From contig NZ_FNEI01000012.1 of NCBI RefSeq assembly GCF_900099975.1, forward strand, positions 62,001-126,000: DNA of 64,000 nucleotides, in the 5' to 3' direction. This document shows, one piece after another, positions 40,187-47,546 of this stretch (within the stretch, counting starts at the first letter, position 1; the number at the start of each line of letters is the position of its first letter). Made by a program: the position numbers and the translations under genes. The stretch is from Arthrobacter cupressi (GTDB lineage: Bacteria > Actinomycetota > Actinomycetes > Actinomycetales > Micrococcaceae). A model generated the notes under the pieces. The model had not been told where the DNA came from. It saw only the letters and a program-made list of their open reading frames with translations, and did not search any database.

Positions 40187-40984
40187 ATGGCCGATTCCCG
40201 CACTTCCCGTTCCGCAGAGAGTCCGGGCGGATCGTCGCCGGCGCCCGCGGTGACCAGGGCGGCGGCCGTACTGGACGCCTTGGCTGCGGCGCCGTCGGGC
40301 CGGCTGACCCTCAGTGACTTGGCACGGGAACTGGGCATCCCGAAGTCTTCCACCTCGAACCTCCTGTTGGCCCTCGAAGAGGCCCGCCTCATCACCCGCG
40401 AAGGCGCCGACTTCTCCCTCGGCCGCAAGCTCGTGGAATTGGGCGCAGCCTACCTGAGCCGGCTCGACGAGGTGCAGGAGTTCTACAAGTACTGTGAGCA
40501 GGCGCCGACGCTCTCCGGCGAAACAGTGCGCATCGCCATGCGCGACGGCGACCATGTCATCTACCTTGCCCGCTACGAAGGCCACCCTGCCGTGAGGCTG
40601 ACCTCCAACATCGGCGACAAGATGCCGCTCTCCCTGTGCGCCGTAGGCAAGGCTCTGCTCGCCCAGCTGCACGACCATGACATCGAGGCAATGTTCCCGG
40701 ACGACCTTGAGCTTCCGGTCATGACGCCCAAATCCCTGCGCTCGGCAGCCGAACTCAAGGCCCAGGTGGCCGAGATCCGGCGGCGCGGCTTCGCCTTCGA
40801 GGACGAGGAATCCACCCTCGGCGTCGTCTGCCTCGCCGTGCCGGTGCCGACCCATGGCGCGCACGGACCGAGCCTGGGCCTGTCCGTGACATCCCTCAAG
40901 GCGACATATTCCGAGGAGCAGGGTGACCTGATGGTGAAGGAACTCAAGGAGCTTGCGCACTCCTTGGGCAATCCGATGGGCTGA
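40187..40984 (+). CDS. IclR-family transcriptional regulator
   Basis: A 265-residue IclR regulator: N-terminal winged helix (AVLDALAAAPSGRLTLSDLARELGIPKSSTSNLLLALEEARLI in pieces) and C-terminal effector domain (SLCAVGKALLAQLHDHD; EIRRRGFAFEDEESTLGVVCLAVPV). The ATG at 40187 has AAGGAGAG upstream. The MHS transporter follows after 134 bases, and TGTTCA/TGAACA palindromes sit before both genes. It probably controls uptake and breakdown of the sugar acid handled by the 41-46 kb genes. Confidence 0.92.
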   Translation: MADSRTSRSAESPGGSSPAPAVTRAAAVLDALAAAPSGRLTLSDLARELGIPKSSTSNLLLALEEARLITREGADFSLGRKLVELGAAYLSRLDEVQEFYKYCEQAPTLSGETVRIAMRDGDHVIYLARYEGHPAVRLTSNIGDKMPLSLCAVGKALLAQLHDHDIEAMFPDDLELPVMTPKSLRSAAELKAQVAEIRRRGFAFEDEESTLGVVCLAVPVPTHGAHGPSLGLSVTSLKATYSEEQGDLMVKELKELAHSLGNPMG

Positions 40985-41009
40985 TCCGGAAATAAATCAG
41001 ATTACTCCC

Positions 41010-41024
41010 TTGAACATTGTTCAA
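41010..41024 (+). promoter_or_regulatory. Perfect palindrome upstream of the MHS transporter (IclR site)
   Basis: TTGAACA-T-TGTTCAA is a perfect 15-base palindrome 95 bases before the transporter start, followed by TTGTTGTACGCTGTTCAC with more half-sites. It shares the TGAACA/TGTTCA arms with the iclR upstream repeat. Confidence 0.55.
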
Positions 41025-41118
41025 CTTGTTGTACGCTGTTCACTATAGTGATTCACGCCACGGCGGCTGACGCTATGCCCAGGCCAACGGGGGCCTGGAT
41101 GTTCCTGAGGGAGTGCTT

Positions 41119-42468
41119 GTGACCATTCGTACTAACACTAAGCTCGCCGGTCCGGATGACGCGGTCGTCGATCCGGGCCAGTTGCGGAAAGCCACGCTTG
41201 CCAGTTCCGTGGGCTCCGCCCTGGAGTACTACGACTTCTACATCTATGGCCTGGCTTCGGCCTTGATCTTCGGGCCGCTGTTCTTCAAGCCGCTGGGCGA
41301 CACCGGTGCGCTGATCGCTTCCTTCGCCACCTACGGCGTCGGCTTCGCGGCCCGGCCGTTTGGCGGCATCATCTTCGGCTACATCGGCGACCGTTTCGGC
41401 CGCAAGATGGTTCTGCTGCTGACCATCGGCATGATGGGTCTGGCCAGCTTCGCCATCGGCCTGCTGCCCACCTTCGAGCAGGCGGGCATGCTCGGTGCCG
41501 TCCTGCTGGTGACCCTGCGGATCGTCCAGGGCCTCGGTGCGGGCGCGGAGCAGGCCGGCGCAACCACGCTCATCTCGGAAGTGGCCCCGCGCCGCCGTCG
41601 TGGATTCTTTGCCTCCCTGCCGTTCGTCGGCATCCAGTTGGGCACCCTGCTCGGCGCGGGAACGTTCGCACTGATCGCCCTTGCTGACAAAGCCGTCCTG
41701 GAGAGCTGGCTGTGGCGGGTGCCTTTCCTTGCCAGCGTCATCCTGATTGTGGTGGCCGTCTTCATCCGGCTCAAGCTCAAGGAGACCCCGGTCTTCCAGG
41801 AACTGGAAAAGCACAAGAACGTGGTCAAGAACCCCGTCGGCGAGCTCTGGAAGCACTCCAAGAAGAACGTGCTGGTCGGCATCGGCCTGCGCATGGGCGA
41901 GAACGGAAACTCGTCGATCTACTCGGCCCTCCTCATTGCGTTCCTGTCGGCCAAGGAGGGCATCTTCCCTGGCGACAAGTTCATCGGACCGGTAGGCCTG
42001 CTCATCGCCGCCGGATTCGCCGCCGTCATGGTCATCACCTTCGGCGCCCTGTCCGATCGGTTCGGCCGCGTGCCTGTCTACCGCTACGGCGCCCTGTTCC
42101 AGGCGCTTATCGCCCTGCCTGCCTTCTACCTGGTGACCCTCGGCAACCCGACGCTCGTCTGGGTCGTCATGGTGGTCGGCATCGCCCTGGGCGTGCAGTC
42201 CATGCTCGGCCCGCAGTGTCCGCTGCTGCCCGAACTCTTCGGAGCCCGTTACCGCTTCACCGGAGTTGCCATGAGCCGCGAGATCTCCGCCGTCATTGCA
42301 GGTGGCCTGGTGCCGCTGATCGGCGCATCGCTTCTCGCGGCCACCGGATTCTCCTGGCTGGTCCTGGCGGTCTATTCGCTGGTCCTGGCCCTGATCTCCT
42401 TCGCCGCGACCTTCTTCACGCCCGAAACGGCGGGGCGGGACCTCCTCGCCATGGAGGACGCGCGCTAA
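41119..42468 (+). CDS. MHS-family metabolite:H+ symporter (MFS)
   Basis: A 449-residue, 12-helix MFS transporter of the metabolite:H+ symporter group (ShiA/KgtP/ProP type), shown by SVGSALEYYDFYIYGLASALIFGPLFF, GYIGDRFGRKMVLL, GLGAGAEQAGATTLISE and FFASLPFVGIQLG. Such proteins import carboxylates. GTG at 41119 is chosen because GAGGGAG lies six bases upstream; GTG at 41113 is closer to it. IclR-type palindromes upstream and the sugar-acid dehydrogenases downstream suggest a sugar acid as substrate, which is inference. Confidence 0.9.
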   Translation: MTIRTNTKLAGPDDAVVDPGQLRKATLASSVGSALEYYDFYIYGLASALIFGPLFFKPLGDTGALIASFATYGVGFAARPFGGIIFGYIGDRFGRKMVLLLTIGMMGLASFAIGLLPTFEQAGMLGAVLLVTLRIVQGLGAGAEQAGATTLISEVAPRRRRGFFASLPFVGIQLGTLLGAGTFALIALADKAVLESWLWRVPFLASVILIVVAVFIRLKLKETPVFQELEKHKNVVKNPVGELWKHSKKNVLVGIGLRMGENGNSSIYSALLIAFLSAKEGIFPGDKFIGPVGLLIAAGFAAVMVITFGALSDRFGRVPVYRYGALFQALIALPAFYLVTLGNPTLVWVVMVVGIALGVQSMLGPQCPLLPELFGARYRFTGVAMSREISAVIAGGLVPLIGASLLAATGFSWLVLAVYSLVLALISFAATFFTPETAGRDLLAMEDAR

Positions 42469-42485
42469 AGGCGGCGTCCAGCACG

Positions 42486-42528
42486 ACGGCGAAGCGGCGG
42501 CCCCTTCCGGGGGCCGCCGCTTCGCCGT
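42486..42528 (+). terminator. Terminator after the MHS transporter
   Basis: A 19-bp stem: ACGGCGAAGCGGCGGCCCC (42486-42504), loop TTCCG, GGGGCCGCCGCTTCGCCGT (42510-42528). It lies 18 bases after the stop. No T tract. Confidence 0.8.
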
Positions 42529-42588
42529 GTGCGGGCTGATCTCGAGGTCAGTTTTCGAGGTTCCGCGCCGAGCGTGACCGGCAAACAA

Positions 42589-42618
42589 ACGGCCCCGGCG
42601 GATACCCGCCGGGGCCGT
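42589..42618 (-). terminator. Terminator of the 2-hydroxyacid dehydrogenase gene
   Basis: ACGGCCCCGGCGG and CCGCCGGGGCCGT pair around an ATAC loop. On the minus strand the hairpin is followed by TTGTTTGCC, a modest T-rich tail, just after the dehydrogenase stop. Confidence 0.82.
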
Positions 42619-42635
42619 GCTGTATGGAGGCCGGT

Positions 42636-43691
42636 TTAGTAGAAGTGCACCGTGTCCACAAGGTGCGGCATTTCCCCGCCCTCCAGGAAGATCCGCAGGT
42701 TGCTGCAGAACCGCTCTGCGATCAGGCGGTTCTCGGCGGCGCTCAGGGCCGAGGTGTGCGGGGAGACCATCACCTTCGGGTGGTTCCAGAGCGGGCTGTC
42801 CTGGGGAAGGGGCTCCACCGCGAAGACGTCCAGGCAGGCGTAGGAGACCTGGCCGTTCTCCAGCGCCTCGAGCAGGGCTTCTTCGTCAACCACCGTTCCG
42901 CGGCCCACGTTCACGAACACGGTGCCCGGTTTCATGGCCGCGAAGACTTCACGGCTGAAGAGCTTCTCGGTGTACGGGGTGCCCGGGAGGGTGTTGACGA
43001 CGGCGTCGGCGGTGGCGAGCAGTCCGGCGAGCCCGTCGTTCGTGGCAACTTCCTCGATGCCGTCGATCGCCTCAACGTTCCGCTTGGTTCCGCTGACGCG
43101 CATGCCCAGTGCCCGGGCAACGCGCGCCGTCTCCATCCCGATTTCGCCCAGGCCGGTTACGACCAGCTTGGAGCCGTTCACCAGCTTGGTCGGGACGCGC
43201 AGCTCGGGCCAGACCTTCGCTGCCTGGTCCTGGGCCAGCTCGGCGCTGCGCTTGAAGCCGTTGAGGATGCCGAGGGCGGCGAACTCGGCCAGCGGCAGGG
43301 AATGCACGCCCGCCGAAGTGGTGACCTTGAACTTGTCCAGGGTCGCCGTGTCCAGTCCGGAGGCCTTCACGGCTCCGCCGGCGCCGGCGGCCATGGCGTG
43401 GATCCATTGCAGGCGCGGGTTGCTCCCTGCGATCCGGGCCAGTCCGGCCGGGCTTTCGTTGGGGAAGCCGTAGAGGACCTCCGCCTTGTTGAGCATGGCC
43501 CAGTACCGCTCTTCCTGTTCCGGAGTGCGCTTGAATGCGGGGTCTCCGGAGTGGTCCGCCGGGAATCTCTCCGGGGGGAGGAGGTCTGGTTCGTAGAGAA
43601 CCGTGATGGCGGGATCGATTGCGCGGATCTGCTCCACATACTCAGCTTCGAGCGGGACGGCGATCGCGATGGTGAGTTCATCAGTCGTCAT
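42636..43691 (-). CDS. D-isomer-specific 2-hydroxyacid dehydrogenase
   Basis: A roughly 351-residue NAD(P)-dependent enzyme that interconverts 2-hydroxy and 2-keto acids. The Rossmann motif is VTGLGEIGMETAR near 165; catalytic Arg is in NVGRGTVVDEE, Glu in FAVEPLP and His in SPHTSALSAAENR. Glyoxylate/hydroxypyruvate or 2-ketogluconate reductase activity would fit the neighbours. The start is among clustered ATGs (43703, 43700, 43691); I use 43691, with no strong Shine-Dalgarno for any. It is divergent from the HIBADH operon and shares its promoter region. Confidence 0.87.
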   Translation of the reverse strand: MTTDELTIAIAVPLEAEYVEQIRAIDPAITVLYEPDLLPPERFPADHSGDPAFKRTPEQEERYWAMLNKAEVLYGFPNESPAGLARIAGSNPRLQWIHAMAAGAGGAVKASGLDTATLDKFKVTTSAGVHSLPLAEFAALGILNGFKRSAELAQDQAAKVWPELRVPTKLVNGSKLVVTGLGEIGMETARVARALGMRVSGTKRNVEAIDGIEEVATNDGLAGLLATADAVVNTLPGTPYTEKLFSREVFAAMKPGTVFVNVGRGTVVDEEALLEALENGQVSYACLDVFAVEPLPQDSPLWNHPKVMVSPHTSALSAAENRLIAERFCSNLRIFLEGGEMPHLVDTVHFY

Positions 43692-43693
43692 GC

Positions 43694-43730
43694 TGTTCAT
43701 CATACTGAATTGAGGCTAGGATATTGAACA
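43694..43730. promoter_or_regulatory. Divergent promoter with TGTTCA/TTGAACA half-sites
   Basis: TGTTCA (43694-43699) and TTGAACA (43724-43730) repeat the arms found upstream of iclR and the MHS gene, here 24 bases apart. TAGGAT (43717-43722) is a possible forward -10 and TATCCT on the other strand a reverse -10. Both flanking catabolic genes could be under IclR control. Confidence 0.42.
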
Positions 43731-43784
43731 GTTTTTACGAAGAAGTGCAGCTGGAACGACACAAAGAAGTGAGGTAGAGCGAGT

Positions 43785-44726
43785 ATGACCGCCGGAAAAG
43801 CAGGCTTCGTGGGCCTGGGGCTCATGGGCTTCCCTATGGCCGCCAATCTCCTTGCCGCCGGCTGGGAGGTGACGGGATGGAACCGCTCGGAGGCGGCCGT
43901 GGCGAGGCTGACCGCTCTCGGCGGCCGCAGGGCCGCAACAGTGGCGGCGCTGCGCGACGAGCCGGTCATCGTCTTTATGCTCCCGGACCTGCAGTACATC
44001 CAGGATGCTGCGGCCCCCTTGCTCGAGTCCTGGCGTGCCGAACCGCCGGCCCCCGGGACCGCCGTCGTTGTCATGAGCAGCGTGTCGCCGACGGCGGTGC
44101 GCGGTTTCGGTGCACTGGTGCAGGAAGCGAGCGGCGGAAACGCCGTGGTGCTCGATGCCCCGGTCAGCGGCGGCACCAAGGGCGCCGAGGACGGCACGCT
44201 CGCCATCATGGTGGGCGCCGGCGAAGCCGACTTTGAACGCCTGCTGCCGCTGTTTACCGCCATGGGCACCACCGTCCGCCGAATGGGCGGGCTCGGTGCC
44301 GGTTCGCTCGCCAAGGCATGCAACCAACTGATCGTCGGAACCACGACGGCGGCGCTCGCCGAAGCCGCCGAACTCGCCGAACGTTCGGGCATGGACACAG
44401 CCGCCCTTTTCGAGGTGCTCTCCGGCGGCCTCGCCGGGAGCCGGGTCCTGGAGCTCGTCGGACCACGGCTCGCGGCAAAGGATTACGTGCCCACCGGCCC
44501 CGCCAAGTTCATGCATAAGGACCTCAATTTCGTCCTCGAGAGCGCCGCTGCCACCGGGGCCGCCGTGCCGATGGCGACGGCCGGCGTCGGGCTCTACGGC
44601 GAGCTCATCGACCAGGGCCTCGGCGACCAGGACCTCGCCGTGGTCCGCCAGGCCATCTCAAACCTCAGCGACTCGCACGCAACCATCACCACAAAAGCCA
44701 CCACCACAAAAGAAGGACAGCAATGA
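43785..44726 (+). CDS. Beta-hydroxyacid dehydrogenase (HIBADH family)
   Basis: A 313-residue NAD(P)-dependent 3-hydroxyisobutyrate/tartronate-semialdehyde/beta-hydroxyacid dehydrogenase. The N-terminal motif GFVGLGLMGFPMAANL, DAPVSGGTKGAEDGTL near 122 and the catalytic Lys in GAGSLAKACNQL near 172 are visible. The C-terminus is Thr/Lys-rich (TTKATTTKEGQQ). It overlaps the SDR gene by four bases, so all three genes to 46566 form an operon. It may reduce tartronate semialdehyde or oxidise a sugar acid; the substrate is open. Confidence 0.88.
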   Translation: MTAGKAGFVGLGLMGFPMAANLLAAGWEVTGWNRSEAAVARLTALGGRRAATVAALRDEPVIVFMLPDLQYIQDAAAPLLESWRAEPPAPGTAVVVMSSVSPTAVRGFGALVQEASGGNAVVLDAPVSGGTKGAEDGTLAIMVGAGEADFERLLPLFTAMGTTVRRMGGLGAGSLAKACNQLIVGTTTAALAEAAELAERSGMDTAALFEVLSGGLAGSRVLELVGPRLAAKDYVPTGPAKFMHKDLNFVLESAAATGAAVPMATAGVGLYGELIDQGLGDQDLAVVRQAISNLSDSHATITTKATTTKEGQQ

Positions 44727-45493
44727 GTGGACTCTTCGACCTCACCGGGCGCGTAGCCCTGGTGACGGGCTCCAGCCGCGGAATCGGCAACGCCCTGGCC
44801 CGGGGCCTGGCGGACGCCGGCGCCACCGTGGTGCTCAACGGCATCAACCCCGACCGCCTTAAGGCTGCCGAAGCTGCCCTCGCGGCGGACTTCGCCCCCG
44901 GCCGCATCCACAGCTGCGCGTTCGATGTCACCAGCGACGTCGAAGCGGCACGAGGCGTGGCCTGGGTGGAGGAAAACGTCGGCCCGCTGGACATCCTGGT
45001 CAACAACGCCGGCATCCAGCACCGGGTTCCGATGCTCGAGCTCGACGTCAAGGACTGGGAACGGGTCCTCACTACCGATCTCACCAGTGCCTTCCTGGTG
45101 GGCCGCGAGGCCGCCCGGCACATGGTTCCCCGCGGGCGCGGCAAGATCATCAACATCTGCTCCGTCCAGACGGACCTGGCCCGTCCCACCATCGCCCCCT
45201 ATGTCGCGGCCAAGGGCGGCCTGCGGAACCTGACCCGCGCCATGACCGCCGAGTGGGCGTCCTCCGGCCTGCAGATCAACGGCATCGCGCCCGGCTACAT
45301 CCACACTGAGATGACCCAGAACCTGGTGGACGACCCCGACTTCAACTCCTGGATCCTGGGCCGGACCCCTGCGCATCGCTGGGGAACCGTGGCCGACCTC
45401 GCCGGACCGGCCGTGTGGCTCGCGTCCGATGCGTCGAATTTCGTCAACGGCCAGACGATCTTTGTAGACGGCGGAATGACGGTGGTGGTCTGA
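44723..45493 (+). CDS. Gluconate 5-dehydrogenase-like SDR
   Basis: A 256-residue short-chain dehydrogenase. Cofactor motif GSSRGIGNALARGL near 17, NNAGIQHR near 92, Ser in INICSVQTDL near 145 and YxxxK in APYVAAKGG near 158. FDLTGRVALVTGSSRGIG and the length match IdnO/GntO-type enzymes that reduce 5-ketogluconate to gluconate. The ATG overlaps the upstream gene by four bases and the next ATG overlaps the stop by one base. A role in idonate/gluconate metabolism follows from the neighbour IdnD-like gene. Confidence 0.86.
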   Translation: MSGLFDLTGRVALVTGSSRGIGNALARGLADAGATVVLNGINPDRLKAAEAALAADFAPGRIHSCAFDVTSDVEAARGVAWVEENVGPLDILVNNAGIQHRVPMLELDVKDWERVLTTDLTSAFLVGREAARHMVPRGRGKIINICSVQTDLARPTIAPYVAAKGGLRNLTRAMTAEWASSGLQINGIAPGYIHTEMTQNLVDDPDFNSWILGRTPAHRWGTVADLAGPAVWLASDASNFVNGQTIFVDGGMTVVV

Positions 45494-46566
45494 TGTCCGG
45501 CTTCAACCTGCATGGTGTCCAGTTGCCCGAGTCTGGCCTCGCCGTCGTCGCCCACGCTGCCGGCGACCTCCGCATCGAAGACGTGCCCCTGAAGGTGCCG
45601 GCGGCGGACGAGGCCGTCGTCGAAATCGCCTTCGGTGGCATCTGCGGTTCGGACCTGCACTACTGGCTGCACGGCGCGGCCGGCGAATCCATCCTCAAGG
45701 CCCCCATGGTGCTCGGCCACGAAATCGTCGGCACCGTGGTGCGCCAGGCCGCCGACGGCAGTGGTCCCGCCGCCGGGACCCCGGTCGCCGTGCACCCCGC
45801 GACCCCCGGTCCGGGCGGGGCAAAGTACCCGGAGGACCGGCCGAACCTTTCCCCCGGCTGCACCTACCTCGGGAGCGCCGCCCGCTTCCCGCACACGGAC
45901 GGCGCCTTCAGCCGCTTCGCCACGCTGCCTTCGCGGATGCTGCGCGAACTGCCGGGCAGCCTCTCCCTTCGCACGGCTGCCCTGGTGGAACCGGCCAGTG
46001 TGGCCTGGCACGCCGTCGCCCGGGCCGGTGACGTGGCGGGCAAGACGGCGATGGTGATCGGATCCGGTCCGATCGGTGCCTTGGCGGTGGCCGTGCTCAA
46101 GCGGGCCGGCGCCTCCCGGATCGTGGCCGTCGACATGCACGACAAACCCCTGGAGATCGCCCGCGCCGTGGGCGCCGACGAGGTCCTCAAGGGGGACGAT
46201 GCCGAGGCGATCGCCGCCGTGGAGGCCGACGTCGTCATCGAATCCTCGGGCAGCCACTTCGGGCTGGCATCTGCGATCAAGGGCGCCGTGCGCGGCGGCA
46301 AGGTGGTCATGGTGGGGCTGCTGCCCACCGGGCCGCAGCCGGTGTTCATCTCTCTGGCGATCACCCGCGAACTGGAACTCCTGGGCTCCTTCCGCTTCAA
46401 CGACGAAATCGACGAAGTCATCGCGGCTCTTGCGGACGGTTCGCTGCAGGTGGATCCGGTTGTCACCCATGAATTCACCCTGGACCGGGGGCTGGAAGCC
46501 TTCGAAGTGGCGAAAAACTCGGCACAGTCCGGGAAGGTCCTGCTGGACTTCGCTCCGGTCTCCTAG
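45493..46566 (+). CDS. L-idonate 5-dehydrogenase-like zinc alcohol dehydrogenase
   Basis: A 357-residue MDR-family dehydrogenase. Catalytic zinc ligands are Cys in GGICGSDLHYW near 51 and His-Glu in VLGHEIVGT near 76; the cofactor loop is VIGSGPIGALAVAVL near 180. It resembles IdnD, converting L-idonate to 5-ketogluconate. The structural zinc lobe is degenerate: HPATPGPGGAKYPEDRPNLS followed by PGC keeps only one of the usual four Cys. Its ATG shares one base with the SDR stop. It ends the operon; gntR is convergent 26 bases on. Confidence 0.85.
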   Translation: MSGFNLHGVQLPESGLAVVAHAAGDLRIEDVPLKVPAADEAVVEIAFGGICGSDLHYWLHGAAGESILKAPMVLGHEIVGTVVRQAADGSGPAAGTPVAVHPATPGPGGAKYPEDRPNLSPGCTYLGSAARFPHTDGAFSRFATLPSRMLRELPGSLSLRTAALVEPASVAWHAVARAGDVAGKTAMVIGSGPIGALAVAVLKRAGASRIVAVDMHDKPLEIARAVGADEVLKGDDAEAIAAVEADVVIESSGSHFGLASAIKGAVRGGKVVMVGLLPTGPQPVFISLAITRELELLGSFRFNDEIDEVIAALADGSLQVDPVVTHEFTLDRGLEAFEVAKNSAQSGKVLLDFAPVS

Positions 46567-46592
46567 GTCCGGGGGGAGCGCCGGACCGGTGG

Positions 46593-47333
46593 TCAGCCCC
46601 GGTCCACGGGGATAAACACCCGCGGCTGGTCCTCCCAGCTCGGCGAAAGGTCCGCGATGGTCTCGCGCATGATGTTCGAGGCCGCCTCGCGGGCCTTTTC
46701 GCCGTCTCCGTCCGCGATGGCCCGGGCAACGTCCATGTGCCACTGCAGGGCCGCTTCCTCCGGGTGCGTGGGCATCAGGCCGTGGACCGTGCGCCCGGTC
46801 AGGGTCTCGGTGACCTGTCCGATCAGGTTCGCGAACATCTCGTTGCCGGAACCGGAGAGCACCAGCGCGTGGAAACGGATGTCCAGTTCAAGGAAGCCGG
46901 CCATGTCTCCGGCGTGTCCGGCGTCGCGCATCGCCAGCGAAATGTCGACCAGTTCGCGCCGGAGCTTCTCCGGGGCGTTCTGTGCCGCGAGTTCGGCGGC
47001 GGCAGGCTCGACGGCGGAACGCAGCTCCGCGAGCGAGCGCAGCTGCGCGCCGCGGCCCTCGCCGGCCAGCCGCCAGCGGATGACCAGCGGATCGAAGGGA
47101 TTCCAGCGGTGTGCCGGGAGCACCCGGATGCCCACCCGTTTGATCGTCTCCACCAGCCCCAGTGACTGAAGCACGCGGACGGCTTCGCGGACCACCGACC
47201 GCGAGACTTTCAGTTCGTCCTCAAGCTGCTCGGCCAGCATGACGTGGCCGGTGGGCAGCGCCCCGCCGACAATCCGGGCGCCCAGATGCTCAACGGCGCG
47301 GTGGTGGAGACTGGTTGACATAGTCGTAAGCAT
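46593..47333 (-). CDS. GntR-family regulator, FadR/FCD subfamily
   Basis: A roughly 246-residue regulator. The N-terminal winged helix (LEDELKVSRSVVREAVRVLQSLGLVE) is followed by an FCD all-helical ligand domain with metal-type His residues (ELDIRFHALVLSGSGN; WHMDVARAIADGD). FCD regulators commonly sense sugar acids. I use ATG 47333; ATG 47321 is equally possible and neither has a good Shine-Dalgarno. It is divergent from gnd and convergent with idnD, so gnd and the idonate operon are likely targets. Confidence 0.88.
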   Translation of the reverse strand: MLTTMSTSLHHRAVEHLGARIVGGALPTGHVMLAEQLEDELKVSRSVVREAVRVLQSLGLVETIKRVGIRVLPAHRWNPFDPLVIRWRLAGEGRGAQLRSLAELRSAVEPAAAELAAQNAPEKLRRELVDISLAMRDAGHAGDMAGFLELDIRFHALVLSGSGNEMFANLIGQVTETLTGRTVHGLMPTHPEEAALQWHMDVARAIADGDGEKAREAASNIMRETIADLSPSWEDQPRVFIPVDRG

Positions 47334-47417
47334 AGTGGCGACGCCCACGGCCCCTTTGTTACCTGCCCCGGGAGACAGCCCGGACGGGCGGATCATAGAC
47401 TCTTTTGTGACGCGGAC

Positions 47418-47440
47418 GTTTCCGGAAGCTCTGCGGAAAC
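47418..47440. promoter_or_regulatory. Inverted repeat between gntR and gnd
   Basis: GTTTCCG and CGGAAAC are perfect 7-bp arms around GAAGCTCTG, in the 213-base divergent region. It may be a regulator site, but it does not look like a standard FadR-type box. ATACGTAT and AT-rich sequence nearer gnd may hold its promoter. Confidence 0.3.
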
Positions 47441-47546
47441 TTTCGCGAAGGCCATCAAATACGTATGGTTTATTGCAGCGATTGCGCTAGAAAACGTTTC
47501 CTGCGTCCCCGGGCGGGACTCATGCACACGAAGAATTGGAGTTTTG

